This document shows positions 27,400-35,315 of a DNA stretch of 36,313 nt, in pieces (within the stretch, counting starts at the first letter, position 1; each line of letters starts with the position of its first letter). Source of the stretch: Bacteroidales bacterium (lineage in GTDB: Bacteria > Bacteroidota > Bacteroidia > Bacteroidales > UBA932). The stretch covers positions 1 to 36,313 of the forward strand of contig JAGAFU010000056.1 in NCBI GenBank assembly GCA_017627955.1, read 5' to 3'. The translations under genes and the position numbers were made by a program. The notes below the pieces were generated by a model, which saw nothing but the letters and a program-made list of their open reading frames with translations, searched no databases and was not told the DNA's origin.

Positions 27400-27417
27400 A
27401 TGAAAAGGAGGTGGTAA
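27400..27417 (+). promoter_or_regulatory. Strong Shine-Dalgarno sequence inside a five-codon upstream reading frame (rpsU leader)
   Basis: AAAGGAGGTG (27404-27413) can pair with the 3' end of 16S rRNA over ten bases, unusual in Bacteroidota where most genes lack this signal. It ends about 11 bases before the rpsU ATG. The same bases form a complete mini-frame, ATG AAA AGG AGG TGG TAA (MKRRW), ending seven bases before rpsU. In Flavobacterium johnsoniae, bS21 helps sequester the anti-Shine-Dalgarno and rpsU keeps a strong Shine-Dalgarno for self-regulation; the same logic probably applies here. Confidence 0.75.
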
Positions 27418-27424
27418 ATTAGTT

Positions 27425-27619
27425 ATGATCATAGTTCCAATTAAAGAAGGCGAGAACATCGAAAGGGCTCTGAAGAAATTCAAGAGAAAGTTCGAGAAGA
27501 CTGGCGCTGTCCGTGAGATGCGTGCCCGTAAGAACTTCGAGAAGCCTTCCGTGAAGAAGAGAGCGGCGAGGATGAAAGCCATCTACGTCCAGCACCTCCA
27601 GCTCCTGGAAGAGCAGTAA
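27425..27619 (+). CDS. rpsU: 30S ribosomal protein bS21
   Basis: The 64-residue product MIIVPIKEGENIERALKKFK... is typical of Bacteroidota bS21, with a basic central part and the C-terminal segment MKAIYVQHLQLLEEQ. In this phylum bS21, with bS18 and bS6, covers the 3' end of 16S rRNA and hides the anti-Shine-Dalgarno. The gene has a consensus promoter and an exceptional Shine-Dalgarno sequence, and is followed by a 7-bp hairpin (27625-27642). Confidence 0.96.
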   Translation: MIIVPIKEGENIERALKKFKRKFEKTGAVREMRARKNFEKPSVKKRAARMKAIYVQHLQLLEEQ

Positions 27620-27624
27620 AACCA

Positions 27625-27642
27625 AAGCCGCGGATGCGGCTT
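27625..27642 (+). terminator. Hairpin after rpsU, possible weak terminator
   Basis: A perfect 7-bp stem (AAGCCGC, loop GGAT, GCGGCTT) starts 6 bases after the rpsU stop. No T-run follows, so it may act as a transcript-end stabiliser or a leaky terminator. Confidence 0.5.
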
Positions 27643-27661
27643 AATGAATATCGGCTGACCA

Positions 27662-27689
27662 ATGTCATTCTGAGCGAAGCGAAGAATCC
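27662..27689 (+). repeat. Hairpin repeat, copy 3
   Basis: One full unit has arms ATTCT and AGAAT around GCGAAGC, preceded by ATGTC and followed by CC. It lies between rpsU and the AsmA-like gene, 42 bases after the rpsU stop. Confidence 0.8.
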
Positions 27690-27735
27690 TTGGCCAGTCT
27701 TATTTTTTGGCGTGAAATATGGTATATTCGCGGTT

Positions 27736-30700
27736 GTGAGCAGTTGGCATCATCATCTTCTTAAGGTTTTCCTGTGGTCCCTAGCCGGGTTGGGGATTGC
27801 GGTTCTTGCCGCGATCCAAGTTGCCTTGAGCCCGAAATTCCTCACGAGAACCGCGGGAAAGTATGCTGCGGAATATGTGGACGGGGACGTAAGGTTCGAG
27901 AGTATCAAAGCCTCCGTCCTGAAGAGCTTCCCGAACCTCAACCTCACCGTGGACGGTTTCTCGATTGTCGGGAGCGACCCGCCGGACACGCTGGCCAGCC
28001 TGGAACGTCTGAGCCTGTCTCTCAATTACATGGAAGCCCTCAAAGGGAATATCCGGATTCCACACGCCGTCATGGAGCATCCGAGGATCTTCCTTCGCCA
28101 ATATGACTCCACGAGGGCGAATTGGGACATAATCAAGATCCCTATGGAAGATGATGCAGACACCTCCTCCTTCAAGATGCCTCCCCTCTCGGTCGGCAAG
28201 GTCAGCCTTGAGAAATCACCCTACATTTCCTACACGAGCGTCCCGGACAGCATTGATGTCGCCGCCGCGGTGGATCACCTCACGGTGAGGGGTAAGAAGG
28301 ATCACTTTGGAGTTGATCTGGACTCGAGGATATTTCTTCAGACCAGCGCGACTGGTAAGATGGAATTGCCGGTGAAGATCAAAACGGGAGTTTATACCGA
28401 TTTCGTCCGGAAGGTGTTCTCCATCAAGAATTTGACCGTCTCAGTGGCCATGCTGGATCTCTCCGGGGAAGGCTTGGTGGACATGTCCGCCGACAGTATA
28501 TTCGTCAAAGCCGCCGCATCGGTCGAGAATGAGCCGGTCAAAGATGTCACCGCATATTTCGGTGAGAACTTTCCTATTTTGAAGAAACTTGACACAGACG
28601 CCTCTGTCACCATCGAGGCAGCCTGCGACGGTTACTATAGTCCCGCCGGAGGCAGCTTGCCTGAAATAACGGCTCATATTCTCGTCCCCGACTCCAGAAT
28701 CTCCTGGCAAGGCATCGAGGAAAAAGGGAGGTTTGACCTTGAGGCACTGGCGACATACAAGAACGGCGTTCTTTCTGCGAAAGTACCGGATCTCTCCTTG
28801 AAGATCAATGGCGCCGATGTAGACCTTAAAGGTTCCTCGGACGACCTCATGAGCGGGGATCCTTTAGTGAAAGTGGACAGCAAGATCCACCTCATCCTGG
28901 ACTCCTTGATGAGATTCCTCCCGGCGGGGACTGACATTAGCGCCAGGGGCGATCTGGACGGCAATGTGAAAGGCAGTTTCAGGTTTTCACAGCTTGACCT
29001 TTACAACTTTGACAAGATCGGCATCCAAGGTGCCCTTTCAAGTAGCGGGATAAGGGTGAAGGCCTTCGGGGACACTCTCAACGCGTTTCTTGGGAAGACT
29101 TCCCTATCGCTCGGTCCACTTGATGCGGATGCCGATTCCGCTTCAAGACACATGGGGATCACAGCCTCCGTCGACAGCCTTTCAGCGCGGTATGGTCCTG
29201 ACACATATTTCCGAGGACGGGGAATACGCCTGTCCGCCCGCAACTCCGAAGAAACGGTAAAAGGGGCCAAAAATCATCATCCGCTAACCGGCCGTCTGCT
29301 GATCAGCTCAATAGGGATGATGGATCAGGATTCAAGCTTTGTGGGCCTTCGGGATTCGAGAAGCACCTACAAGCTTTACCAGGCGCCGAAGGACGGAGAG
29401 ACTACCCCTTACCTTAGCGTAAGCAGTGACAACAAAAGAATATTCATAAGGGAGAGCGTGAACAAGTACTCTCTCGATGGCGCCTATGTCTCCGTCCATG
29501 CCAGTCCGGCAGGGAAGAATGCAGCGGGCGGCCAGGAGATCGATGGCGAAAGAGCCAAGGCCATACGAGACTCCCTGAGAAGGAGCCGCCCCCTCCGTAT
29601 TCGTGAAAAGGACTTTGAGAAAAAGGACATTCGGATCAGCCTCGGAGATTCATTCTCAAAGTTCATGAAAGAATGGAATATTACCGGGGCGCTGAAGGTC
29701 AAGGAAGGGAAGGTCGTCACCCCGCATTTCCCCATGGAAAACAGTCTGGAAGGGCTTGAGGGAAAATTCACCAACAACCAGATCGATCTTTCCAGCGTGA
29801 CCGTCCGGTCAGGATCTTCCGACATCACCGCGAAAGGGACTCTTTCCGGACTTTGGAGAATCATCTCTTCAGGAAGGGGACGCCTGAACCTCGACCTCAA
29901 CCTGAGCTCCAACTTGATCGACGTGGACGAGCTGCTGATCGCCATGGGAGCCGGACAGGATGAAGCTGCCTCTGACACGGCAGCCGTAAACTCACTCCTG
30001 GTTCTTCCCGGCAACCTCAACGCCAAAGTCGGACTGCAAGCCGGCACAATCCGATATTCAGATCTGGAAACTTCCTTCGCCTCAGCGGACCTGGAGATGA
30101 AAGAACGGTGTCTTCAAGTGTCCAACACATTGGCTATGACCAATATGGGCGAGGTTTTCATGGAAGGGTTCTACGCTTCGAGAAGCAAAAAGGACATCGC
30201 GGCCGGGTTTGACGTGATGCTTTCCAACATCACCGCGGAGAAAGTGATCCAGCTCTTCCCGGCCGTGGACAGCATTATTCCGATGCTGAAGGCTTTCAGC
30301 GGCCTGCTGGACTGCCAAATGGCCGCGACCGCCTCGATAGACACTTCCATGAACATCATCCTGCCCTCACTCAGCGGAATGATCAAAGTTGACGGCAGGG
30401 ACCTGACCCTCTCGGAGAGCGATGATCTTGACAAGCTTCGCAAGACGCTGAAATTCAAGGACACTGACTCCAGCTATATCGACAAGATGTCGGTCAGGGG
30501 AATAGTCAAGGAAAATCAGCTGGAAGTCTTCCCCTTCATCCTGAAAGTCGACAGGTACACCCTCGCGCTCAATGGTTTGCAAGGCTTCGATCAGAAGTTC
30601 AAGTACCATGTGGCGGCGATCAGGTCACCATTGCCTTTCAAGTTCGGCGTCAACCTTGGTGGCACGTTCTCGGACTGGAGATGGAAGTTGGTGAAAGCCA

Positions 30701-30960
30701 AGTACAAATCCGTCAAGATACCCCTGTTCGATGAGGAAGTGGACGGGTTGAGACTGAACCTGGTCAATTCGATCCACACGATCTTCGACCGTGGCATCGA
30801 GAGCGCGATACGGCGCAATGAGGAGGCTCAGCAGGTGATTGAGGAGAAGAAGAGTGAATTGTCTTACTCCGCGGAGGAAGAGACGGGTGAGCTGTCCGAG
30901 GAGATGAAAAAAGAGCTTGAGGCGATGGGGGCGGAAGATTCTTCGCTTCGCTCAGAATGA
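27736..30960 (+). CDS. Large AsmA-like envelope protein
   Basis: The product (1074 residues from the GTG at 27736) has one N-terminal membrane segment (LLKVFLWSLAGLGIAVLAAI) and a very long beta-rich region typical of AsmA/TamB/YhdP-like proteins. These span or line the periplasm and are linked to outer membrane lipid transport and assembly. The start was set at GTG because the frame further upstream runs through a hairpin and repeat copy 3, and because TATATTCG (27723-27730), one base off the -7 consensus, ends five bases before it. The C-terminal residues (EDSSLRSE) and the TGA stop are encoded by repeat copy 4, so the original C-terminus may differ. The tail before that is acidic with many Glu. 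Confidence 0.85.
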   Translation: MSSWHHHLLKVFLWSLAGLGIAVLAAIQVALSPKFLTRTAGKYAAEYVDGDVRFESIKASVLKSFPNLNLTVDGFSIVGSDPPDTLASLERLSLSLNYMEALKGNIRIPHAVMEHPRIFLRQYDSTRANWDIIKIPMEDDADTSSFKMPPLSVGKVSLEKSPYISYTSVPDSIDVAAAVDHLTVRGKKDHFGVDLDSRIFLQTSATGKMELPVKIKTGVYTDFVRKVFSIKNLTVSVAMLDLSGEGLVDMSADSIFVKAAASVENEPVKDVTAYFGENFPILKKLDTDASVTIEAACDGYYSPAGGSLPEITAHILVPDSRISWQGIEEKGRFDLEALATYKNGVLSAKVPDLSLKINGADVDLKGSSDDLMSGDPLVKVDSKIHLILDSLMRFLPAGTDISARGDLDGNVKGSFRFSQLDLYNFDKIGIQGALSSSGIRVKAFGDTLNAFLGKTSLSLGPLDADADSASRHMGITASVDSLSARYGPDTYFRGRGIRLSARNSEETVKGAKNHHPLTGRLLISSIGMMDQDSSFVGLRDSRSTYKLYQAPKDGETTPYLSVSSDNKRIFIRESVNKYSLDGAYVSVHASPAGKNAAGGQEIDGERAKAIRDSLRRSRPLRIREKDFEKKDIRISLGDSFSKFMKEWNITGALKVKEGKVVTPHFPMENSLEGLEGKFTNNQIDLSSVTVRSGSSDITAKGTLSGLWRIISSGRGRLNLDLNLSSNLIDVDELLIAMGAGQDEAASDTAAVNSLLVLPGNLNAKVGLQAGTIRYSDLETSFASADLEMKERCLQVSNTLAMTNMGEVFMEGFYASRSKKDIAAGFDVMLSNITAEKVIQLFPAVDSIIPMLKAFSGLLDCQMAATASIDTSMNIILPSLSGMIKVDGRDLTLSESDDLDKLRKTLKFKDTDSSYIDKMSVRGIVKENQLEVFPFILKVDRYTLALNGLQGFDQKFKYHVAAIRSPLPFKFGVNLGGTFSDWRWKLVKAKYKSVKIPLFDEEVDGLRLNLVNSIHTIFDRGIESAIRRNEEAQQVIEEKKSELSYSAEEETGELSEEMKKELEAMGAEDSSLRSE

Positions 30961-30961
30961 C
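30936..30961 (-). repeat. Hairpin repeat, copy 4
   Basis: One unit in minus orientation, with arms ATTCT and AGAAT around GCGAAGC, covers the last codons and the stop of the AsmA-like gene and ends 33 bases before tRNA-Leu. Confidence 0.8.
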
Positions 30962-30972
30962 AAAAAAATGAC

Positions 30973-30980
30973 TATATTTG
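30973..30980 (+). promoter_or_regulatory. -7 box of tRNA-Leu
   Basis: TATATTTG matches TAnnTTTG exactly and lies 14 bp upstream of the mature tRNA. The expected -33 region falls inside the hairpin repeat and shows no TTTG. Confidence 0.55.
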
Positions 30981-30993
30981 CAACCTCATCTCT

Positions 30994-31073
30994 GCGGGTG
31001 TGTTGGAACTGGTAGACAAGCCAGACTTAGGATCTGGTGCTTCGGCGTATGGGTTCGAGTCCCTTCACCCGCA
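30994..31073 (+). tRNA. tRNA-Leu (anticodon UAG)
   Basis: The acceptor stem GCGGGTG pairs with CACCCGC (31066-31072), followed by discriminator A. The anticodon stem CCAGA/TCTGG encloses CTTAGGA with anticodon TAG (31028-31030), reading CUN leucine codons. A variable arm with GC-TTCG-GC and T-loop TTCGAGT are present. No CCA is encoded. The T-stem ATGGG/CCCTT has one T-T mismatch (31050 with 31064). It is convergent with the glycan cluster, whose last gene ends three bases away. Confidence 0.95.
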
Positions 31074-31076
31074 CAA

Positions 31077-31736
31077 TCATATCACTTCACCGTCGTAATG
31101 GAGATGAAGGCGGAGGATTGTGGCGACAATCAGTTTCAGGTCCAGCCAGATGGACTGATGGTGAAGATAATAGCGGTTAAGTCTTACTTTGTCCGGGAAT
31201 ATCACCCGGTCATTATATTCAAGAACAGTCTTGACCGGCCGCCCGGACGGATCCAGAATCTCCTTTCCCTCAGAAAGATCCTTATTAACTTTGGCAAGAA
31301 GTTCCTCCTCGTCCCTGTACTTCAGCGATGCCGGACCGGTTACTCCCGGCCGCAAGAGAAGCATCTCCCTGTCTTCACCGGTCAGCGCGTCAGCATATCC
31401 TGGCACGTCCGGCCGCGGCCCCACGAAGCTCATATCCCCTTTCAGGATATTCCATAACTGCGGCAGCTCATCGAGCTTGAAACGCCGGAGCTTTCTTCCA
31501 AGGCTAGTGATGTGGGAATCCCCTTTCACGGAAACGGACGAACCACAATAGTCCACCTCCATAGTCCGGAACTTATAGATCTTGAATATCTTACCTCCCT
31601 TCCCTACCCGGTCCTGCCGGAAGATAACGGGACCTTCAGGCATTCTTATCTTTATCAATAAGGCCACGATGGCAAGAATCGGACTCAAAAAAAGGAGACC
31701 GAAGACTGAGAAGAATTTATCAAGAAAGGTTTTCAC
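31077..31736 (-). CDS. Undecaprenyl-phosphate sugar-1-phosphate transferase (bacterial sugar transferase family)
   Basis: Such enzymes move a sugar-1-phosphate from a nucleotide sugar to undecaprenyl phosphate, the first membrane step of glycan assembly. The 219-residue product has an N-terminal membrane helix (FFSVFGLLFLSPILAIVALL), the family motifs GPVIFRQDRVG and KIYKFRTM, and the catalytic region LDELPQLWNILKGDMSFVGP. It is of the short PglC-like type without the extra membrane helices of WbaP. It lies at the downstream end of the glycan cluster, 55 bp after the ParB-fold gene. A weak promoter-like TATTTTCG lies in that gap. The sugar specificity cannot be read from the sequence. Confidence 0.93.
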   Translation of the reverse strand: MKTFLDKFFSVFGLLFLSPILAIVALLIKIRMPEGPVIFRQDRVGKGGKIFKIYKFRTMEVDYCGSSVSVKGDSHITSLGRKLRRFKLDELPQLWNILKGDMSFVGPRPDVPGYADALTGEDREMLLLRPGVTGPASLKYRDEEELLAKVNKDLSEGKEILDPSGRPVKTVLEYNDRVIFPDKVRLNRYYLHHQSIWLDLKLIVATILRLHLHYDGEVI

Positions 31737-31791
31737 TCGAAATAATAGGTTTGACCAATAAGTTGTGCGAAAATACTAATAATCGCAGGTT

Positions 31792-32811
31792 TTAGCAAGT
31801 GGTGTCTCGTTTCCATAGTGGACTTATGGCTTTGTAGAAGGCAATCCACAATTTGTTGTCGAAGTAGCCAAGACGATATCTGAGCCTGTAAAGATGAAAC
31901 CTGTACAACGTCCTGAGCCGGTCGGAAAAGTCGTCAATCAGGCAGGAGATCTTCCCGAGCGCGCCTCCGCCCCTCCTCCATTTGCCGCGTCCTTCCCTGG
32001 TCAGGAAAAGCTTGGCCAAGTTTTCCACAGCCTCTTCCCCGGCAACCACCTGACAATCAGCCTCGTTAGTATTCCCGATTTCGGATTCAGGGATAAAAAG
32101 GACAAATGAAACATGAAAGATCCCATTGTCGGAATGACAGCCCCCGGTGCGCGGTGATCCCACCAATGAGCAAAGGGTGGAATATTCCTTCTGGGAGAGT
32201 GTGTAATCCTTGCGGTAGAATACTTTGGTCCCTGCGGGCTCTTGAAAAGTTCCAGTACAGGAGATCAGGATATCCATCCCCTTAAGCCAATTTGTCCCTT
32301 CCAATGCGATAAGGTCCATGACATATTCTGTTATTCTTCCGCTTTCAAGAAAGAACGCATGGGGGAAGACCTTTCCTTCGACAGCGCTGAAACTACAGAC
32401 CGTCACATCCTTGCCATAATAAGCCAAAGCGGCTACCCTGTGGGCACCGTCAAGCAAGACCTTATCCTTCCCGATCGGAACGACAGAGACCGATGGGTTG
32501 AAATCCCCAGACCTGAACTCATCAATCAGATCATTGAAAGCACGGACATGGATAGCGAAGCTGCTTTTCTCCTCTTCTTTTCCCCACTCCTTCCCAAATG
32601 GAACCATGACATGGAGAGACTCCAGGTAGACCCTTTTGGCAAGCGATGGGCGTGTCTCCCTGTTACGGACATAAAACAATTTGGCAAAAAGGTCAAAACG
32701 GCCACAGCTCAACAGCTCCGTAGCGGGAAGAGAGATTATCTCATATTCATGATTTCTTAAATCATGCTTTTCGATCCAAACAGGATGGATCAAATCAAAG
32801 ACATCGGCCAT
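31792..32811 (-). CDS. ParB/sulfiredoxin-fold protein in a glycan cluster, function unknown
   Basis: The 339-residue product contains a ParB/Srx-like core around residues 105-140 (SVVPIGKDKVLLDGAHRVAALAYYG), with the motif D121-G-A-H-R125. ParB itself has GxRR and sulfiredoxin GCHR at this place; SbnI and SerK serine kinases use the same fold with a DGHHR-type motif. There is no helix-turn-helix, so a partition role is unlikely. A kinase-like or nucleotide-dependent modification of a cluster product is conceivable but unproven. The C-terminal third is basic and aromatic (RTLYRFHLYRLRYRLGYF) and may bind membrane. It overlaps the GT8-like gene by 17 bases, so it belongs to the glycan operon. 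Confidence 0.8.
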   Translation of the reverse strand: MADVFDLIHPVWIEKHDLRNHEYEIISLPATELLSCGRFDLFAKLFYVRNRETRPSLAKRVYLESLHVMVPFGKEWGKEEEKSSFAIHVRAFNDLIDEFRSGDFNPSVSVVPIGKDKVLLDGAHRVAALAYYGKDVTVCSFSAVEGKVFPHAFFLESGRITEYVMDLIALEGTNWLKGMDILISCTGTFQEPAGTKVFYRKDYTLSQKEYSTLCSLVGSPRTGGCHSDNGIFHVSFVLFIPESEIGNTNEADCQVVAGEEAVENLAKLFLTREGRGKWRRGGGALGKISCLIDDFSDRLRTLYRFHLYRLRYRLGYFDNKLWIAFYKAISPLWKRDTTC

Positions 32812-33661
32812 AAAAAAGAATCCGGGAAAGATGACTGGCTATCCAGATCATGGCCATCTTCAGATAAGATGGCTTTGCGCGATTATACAGGCAAGACACT
32901 ACATAAGCCTCGCGGCGATAAGTCCATGAGTTTGTGTTAACTGTTCCCCAATGGACAAAAAAAGAACCTGATATGTTCTCTCCATTATACTTGCGCCTGG
33001 CCCGCACTAATCCTTTCCTGATGTCGAATACTCCAGCGTAAGAATCCGGGTAATAACAATAGACGGCAGGCCAGTTACAGGGAGGGAGGTAGCCATGAAG
33101 CGCGCAGGCCAGTGAGAACGTGTTCTCCTCAGTCAGCAGATCAGGATAGAACTTAAAGTGATAATCACGGTAGTGAAGCGCGATCTGACGACAGGTCGAT
33201 AAAAACCCTGACAACTCCGCCTTACGAACGTAATAGAGCCCTCCCTGCAGATGAACAACGCTGCCTATCCGATCCTCCAGAGATCCTACATTTTCAGGCA
33301 GATACCACCGTCTTGGGGAATCTTTTGGCAAGCGCTCCCCAAGAGCCATGAAGGGATGCGACCCTTGAAAAAAATCCCATAATCCGCTCAAATCCCGATA
33401 CACAAGAGAATCCGGATCAATATAGATGCTCTCGTCAAAGGGAGCGAGATCAAGCAGACGTAATTTGTCCGCGAAATTGAAGACCGGGTTATCGATAATA
33501 ACAACCTTATCGAACAATTCGGTGTATTCATTCTCCCGGTCACAAATAATCGCGAACGGGAGCGGATCTTTTGAGAAACACTTGAAAGAGAGCAACAACG
33601 TTCTAGCGAGCGCATAATACTTTTCGCTGCCAGAAGCCATTGTGTAGTAGCCTCTTGTCAT
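32795..33661 (-). CDS. GT8-like nucleotide-sugar glycosyltransferase (intact copy)
   Basis: The 288-residue product resembles family 8 (GT-A fold) transferases: an N-terminal [19 protein letters not shown], the region [14 protein letters not shown], the metal-binding D82-P-D84 (DPDSL), and [11 protein letters not shown] and HWGT further on. It would add a sugar to a glycan or lipid carrier. The start ATG overlaps the UDP-glucuronate decarboxylase stop (ATGA), and its 3' end overlaps the ParB-fold gene by 17 bases. A paralogue lies two genes upstream in the cluster but is disrupted. Donor and acceptor are unknown. Confidence 0.85.
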   Translation of the reverse strand: MTRGYYTMASGSEKYYALARTLLLSFKCFSKDPLPFAIICDRENEYTELFDKVVIIDNPVFNFADKLRLLDLAPFDESIYIDPDSLVYRDLSGLWDFFQGSHPFMALGERLPKDSPRRWYLPENVGSLEDRIGSVVHLQGGLYYVRKAELSGFLSTCRQIALHYRDYHFKFYPDLLTEENTFSLACALHGYLPPCNWPAVYCYYPDSYAGVFDIRKGLVRARRKYNGENISGSFFVHWGTVNTNSWTYRREAYVVSCLYNRAKPSYLKMAMIWIASHLSRILFYGRCL

Positions 33662-34593
33662 CGAAGAGTCCGGCGAAAATAATCAATCACTTCGTCAAGT
33701 CCTTCATCCAAAGACACCTTGGGCTCCCAGCCAAGTTCTTTTTTGGCAAGAGAAATGTCCGGGCGGCGCATCTTGGGATCGTCCTGGGGAAGAGGCTTGA
33801 AGACAATCTTGCTTTTTCCTCCCACCTTTGCCAGAACCTTCTCCGCAAGTTCCAACATCGTGAACTCGCCCGGATTGCCAAGATTGACTGGTCCCGTGAA
33901 ACCTTCCGGAGAAGCCATCATCCGGATCATTCCTTCAACAAGGTCGGAAATGTATTGGAAAGATCTTGTCTGGCTTCCGTCGCCATAAATCGTGAGGTCC
34001 TCTCCCTTCAATGCCTGCACCACAAAATTGGAGACCACACGTCCATCATCCTCGGCCATCCTTGGACCGTAAGTGTTGAATATCCTGATGACCTTTACTT
34101 CCACGCCATGGATCCTGTGATAGTCGAAACAAAGCGATTCGGCACAACGTTTTCCTTCATCATAGCAGGAACGGATGCCTATCGGATTGACATTGCCCCA
34201 ATAATCCTCACTCTGGGGATGCTGGACCGGATCCCCATAGACCTCGGAGGTCGATGCCTGGAGGAGCCTCGCTTTAGTTCTCCTCGCCAGGCCAAGCATG
34301 TGGAAGGTGCCGAAAACTGATGTCTTCGTCGTCTGGATAGGATCGTATTGATAATACACTGGCGAAGCCGGACAGGCCAGATTATAAATCTCATCGACCT
34401 CCACCCTGTAGGGCATCGTCACATCGTGACGGACAAGCTCGAAGCCGGGATGGCCGATCAGATGCCAGATATTCTCTTTGGAACCACTGTAGAAATTGTC
34501 AAGGCAAATGACCGAATTACCCTCGTTGACAAGCCTCTCGCATAGATGGGAGCCGATAAATCCCGCTCCTCCAGTCACCAGAATCTGTTTCAT
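33658..34593 (-). CDS. UDP-glucuronate decarboxylase (UDP-xylose synthase)
   Basis: The enzyme oxidises and decarboxylates UDP-glucuronate to UDP-xylose (or the 4-keto intermediate) with NAD. The 311-residue product is an extended SDR with GGAGFIGSH (8-16), STSEVYGDP, Tyr144 and Lys148 of the YxxxK motif (SCYDEGKR), and FNTYGPRM. The length and [10 protein letters not shown] and [13 protein letters not shown] fit the UXS group closely. It supplies a nucleotide sugar to the neighbouring transferases. Overlaps of four bases (ATGA) with both neighbours show tight coupling. This anabolic use of xylose is unrelated to the xylA/xylB genes further left. Confidence 0.93.
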   Translation of the reverse strand: MKQILVTGGAGFIGSHLCERLVNEGNSVICLDNFYSGSKENIWHLIGHPGFELVRHDVTMPYRVEVDEIYNLACPASPVYYQYDPIQTTKTSVFGTFHMLGLARRTKARLLQASTSEVYGDPVQHPQSEDYWGNVNPIGIRSCYDEGKRCAESLCFDYHRIHGVEVKVIRIFNTYGPRMAEDDGRVVSNFVVQALKGEDLTIYGDGSQTRSFQYISDLVEGMIRMMASPEGFTGPVNLGNPGEFTMLELAEKVLAKVGGKSKIVFKPLPQDDPKMRRPDISLAKKELGWEPKVSLDEGLDEVIDYFRRTLR

Positions 34594-35258
34594 CTTTTAA
34601 TCATTTTTAGACGCTCCCTGAGGATGGAAGCATAATCCTTAAACTCCTCACCTCGAGCTGTTTTACCGAAATTCGTGTTATGGATGCGCCTATCCGTGGC
34701 GATAAAATCCAATTTCTTGACCTTGAGTCCCGCACCCTCCATCTTGGTCATCAACTCGATAATCTCACCAGTGCGCCTTGTCTCCGAGAAAGGTCCGACA
34801 GTGTCAAAGACTTCCCGCCGGATAAGTACGGCTCCAGTGAAAAGTCCAAAGAAAGGCTCCGGCTTGACAAGTGTGCCAGGCATCGATTTGATCTCCGGGG
34901 AAAGGAAATCTTTTACCATAGCCTGCACGGCGGAAACTGAAGGGTCGGAGTCCAGCTCATCAGCAAGAGTCTTCAATGTCCCCGGACGCATGACGTCGTC
35001 ATGATCCATGAACATGACAAACTCTCCGCTGGCGACCGCAAGCCCAGTGTTCTTCGCCGCGACTTGCCCTTTGCAAAAAGGGTGGGAAACGACCTCGCAC
35101 CCACTGCTTGACGCAATGGCTGCCGTGTCATCTGTCGAACCGTCATCGACCACTATTATCTGGACTGGGACATCCTGCTTCTTGAGACTATCGATCGCCT
35201 CACGAAGGTAATTTGACCCGTTCTTGACCGGAATAATAACAGAAATCAGTTTTTTCAA
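34590..35258 (-). CDS. Family 2 glycosyltransferase
   Basis: The 222-residue product has the GT2 fold: [20 protein letters not shown], the nucleotide-binding [10 protein letters not shown], and the metal-binding D85-H-D87 (FMDHDD). It lacks membrane helices, so it is probably a cytoplasmic transferase working on the lipid-linked glycan. It overlaps the decarboxylase by four bases (ATGA) and follows the broken GT8-like gene by 57 bp. Donor and acceptor are unknown. Confidence 0.9.
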   Translation of the reverse strand: MKKLISVIIPVKNGSNYLREAIDSLKKQDVPVQIIVVDDGSTDDTAAIASSSGCEVVSHPFCKGQVAAKNTGLAVASGEFVMFMDHDDVMRPGTLKTLADELDSDPSVSAVQAMVKDFLSPEIKSMPGTLVKPEPFFGLFTGAVLIRREVFDTVGPFSETRRTGEIIELMTKMEGAGLKVKKLDFIATDRRIHNTNFGKTARGEEFKDYASILRERLKMIKR

Positions 35259-35315
35259 AACCCATCAAATTAAAGTTCACTAAATTAGCCAAAAAGAAGA
35301 GAATATCAAAACGAG

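Noticed and set aside
27634-27735. N-terminal extension of the AsmA-like protein from the ATG at 27634
   Set aside because: That ATG lies inside the rpsU downstream hairpin, and the extension would translate repeat copy 3; the GTG at 27736 is preferred.
31792-32811. Chromosome-partition ParB
   Set aside because: There is no helix-turn-helix, no parA neighbour and no parS-like sites, and the gene is embedded in a glycan operon.
22576-34593. Functional link between xylA/xylB and the UDP-glucuronate decarboxylase through xylose
   Set aside because: One pathway breaks down free xylose, the other makes UDP-xylose from UDP-glucuronate; they share no intermediate and lie in separate operons.
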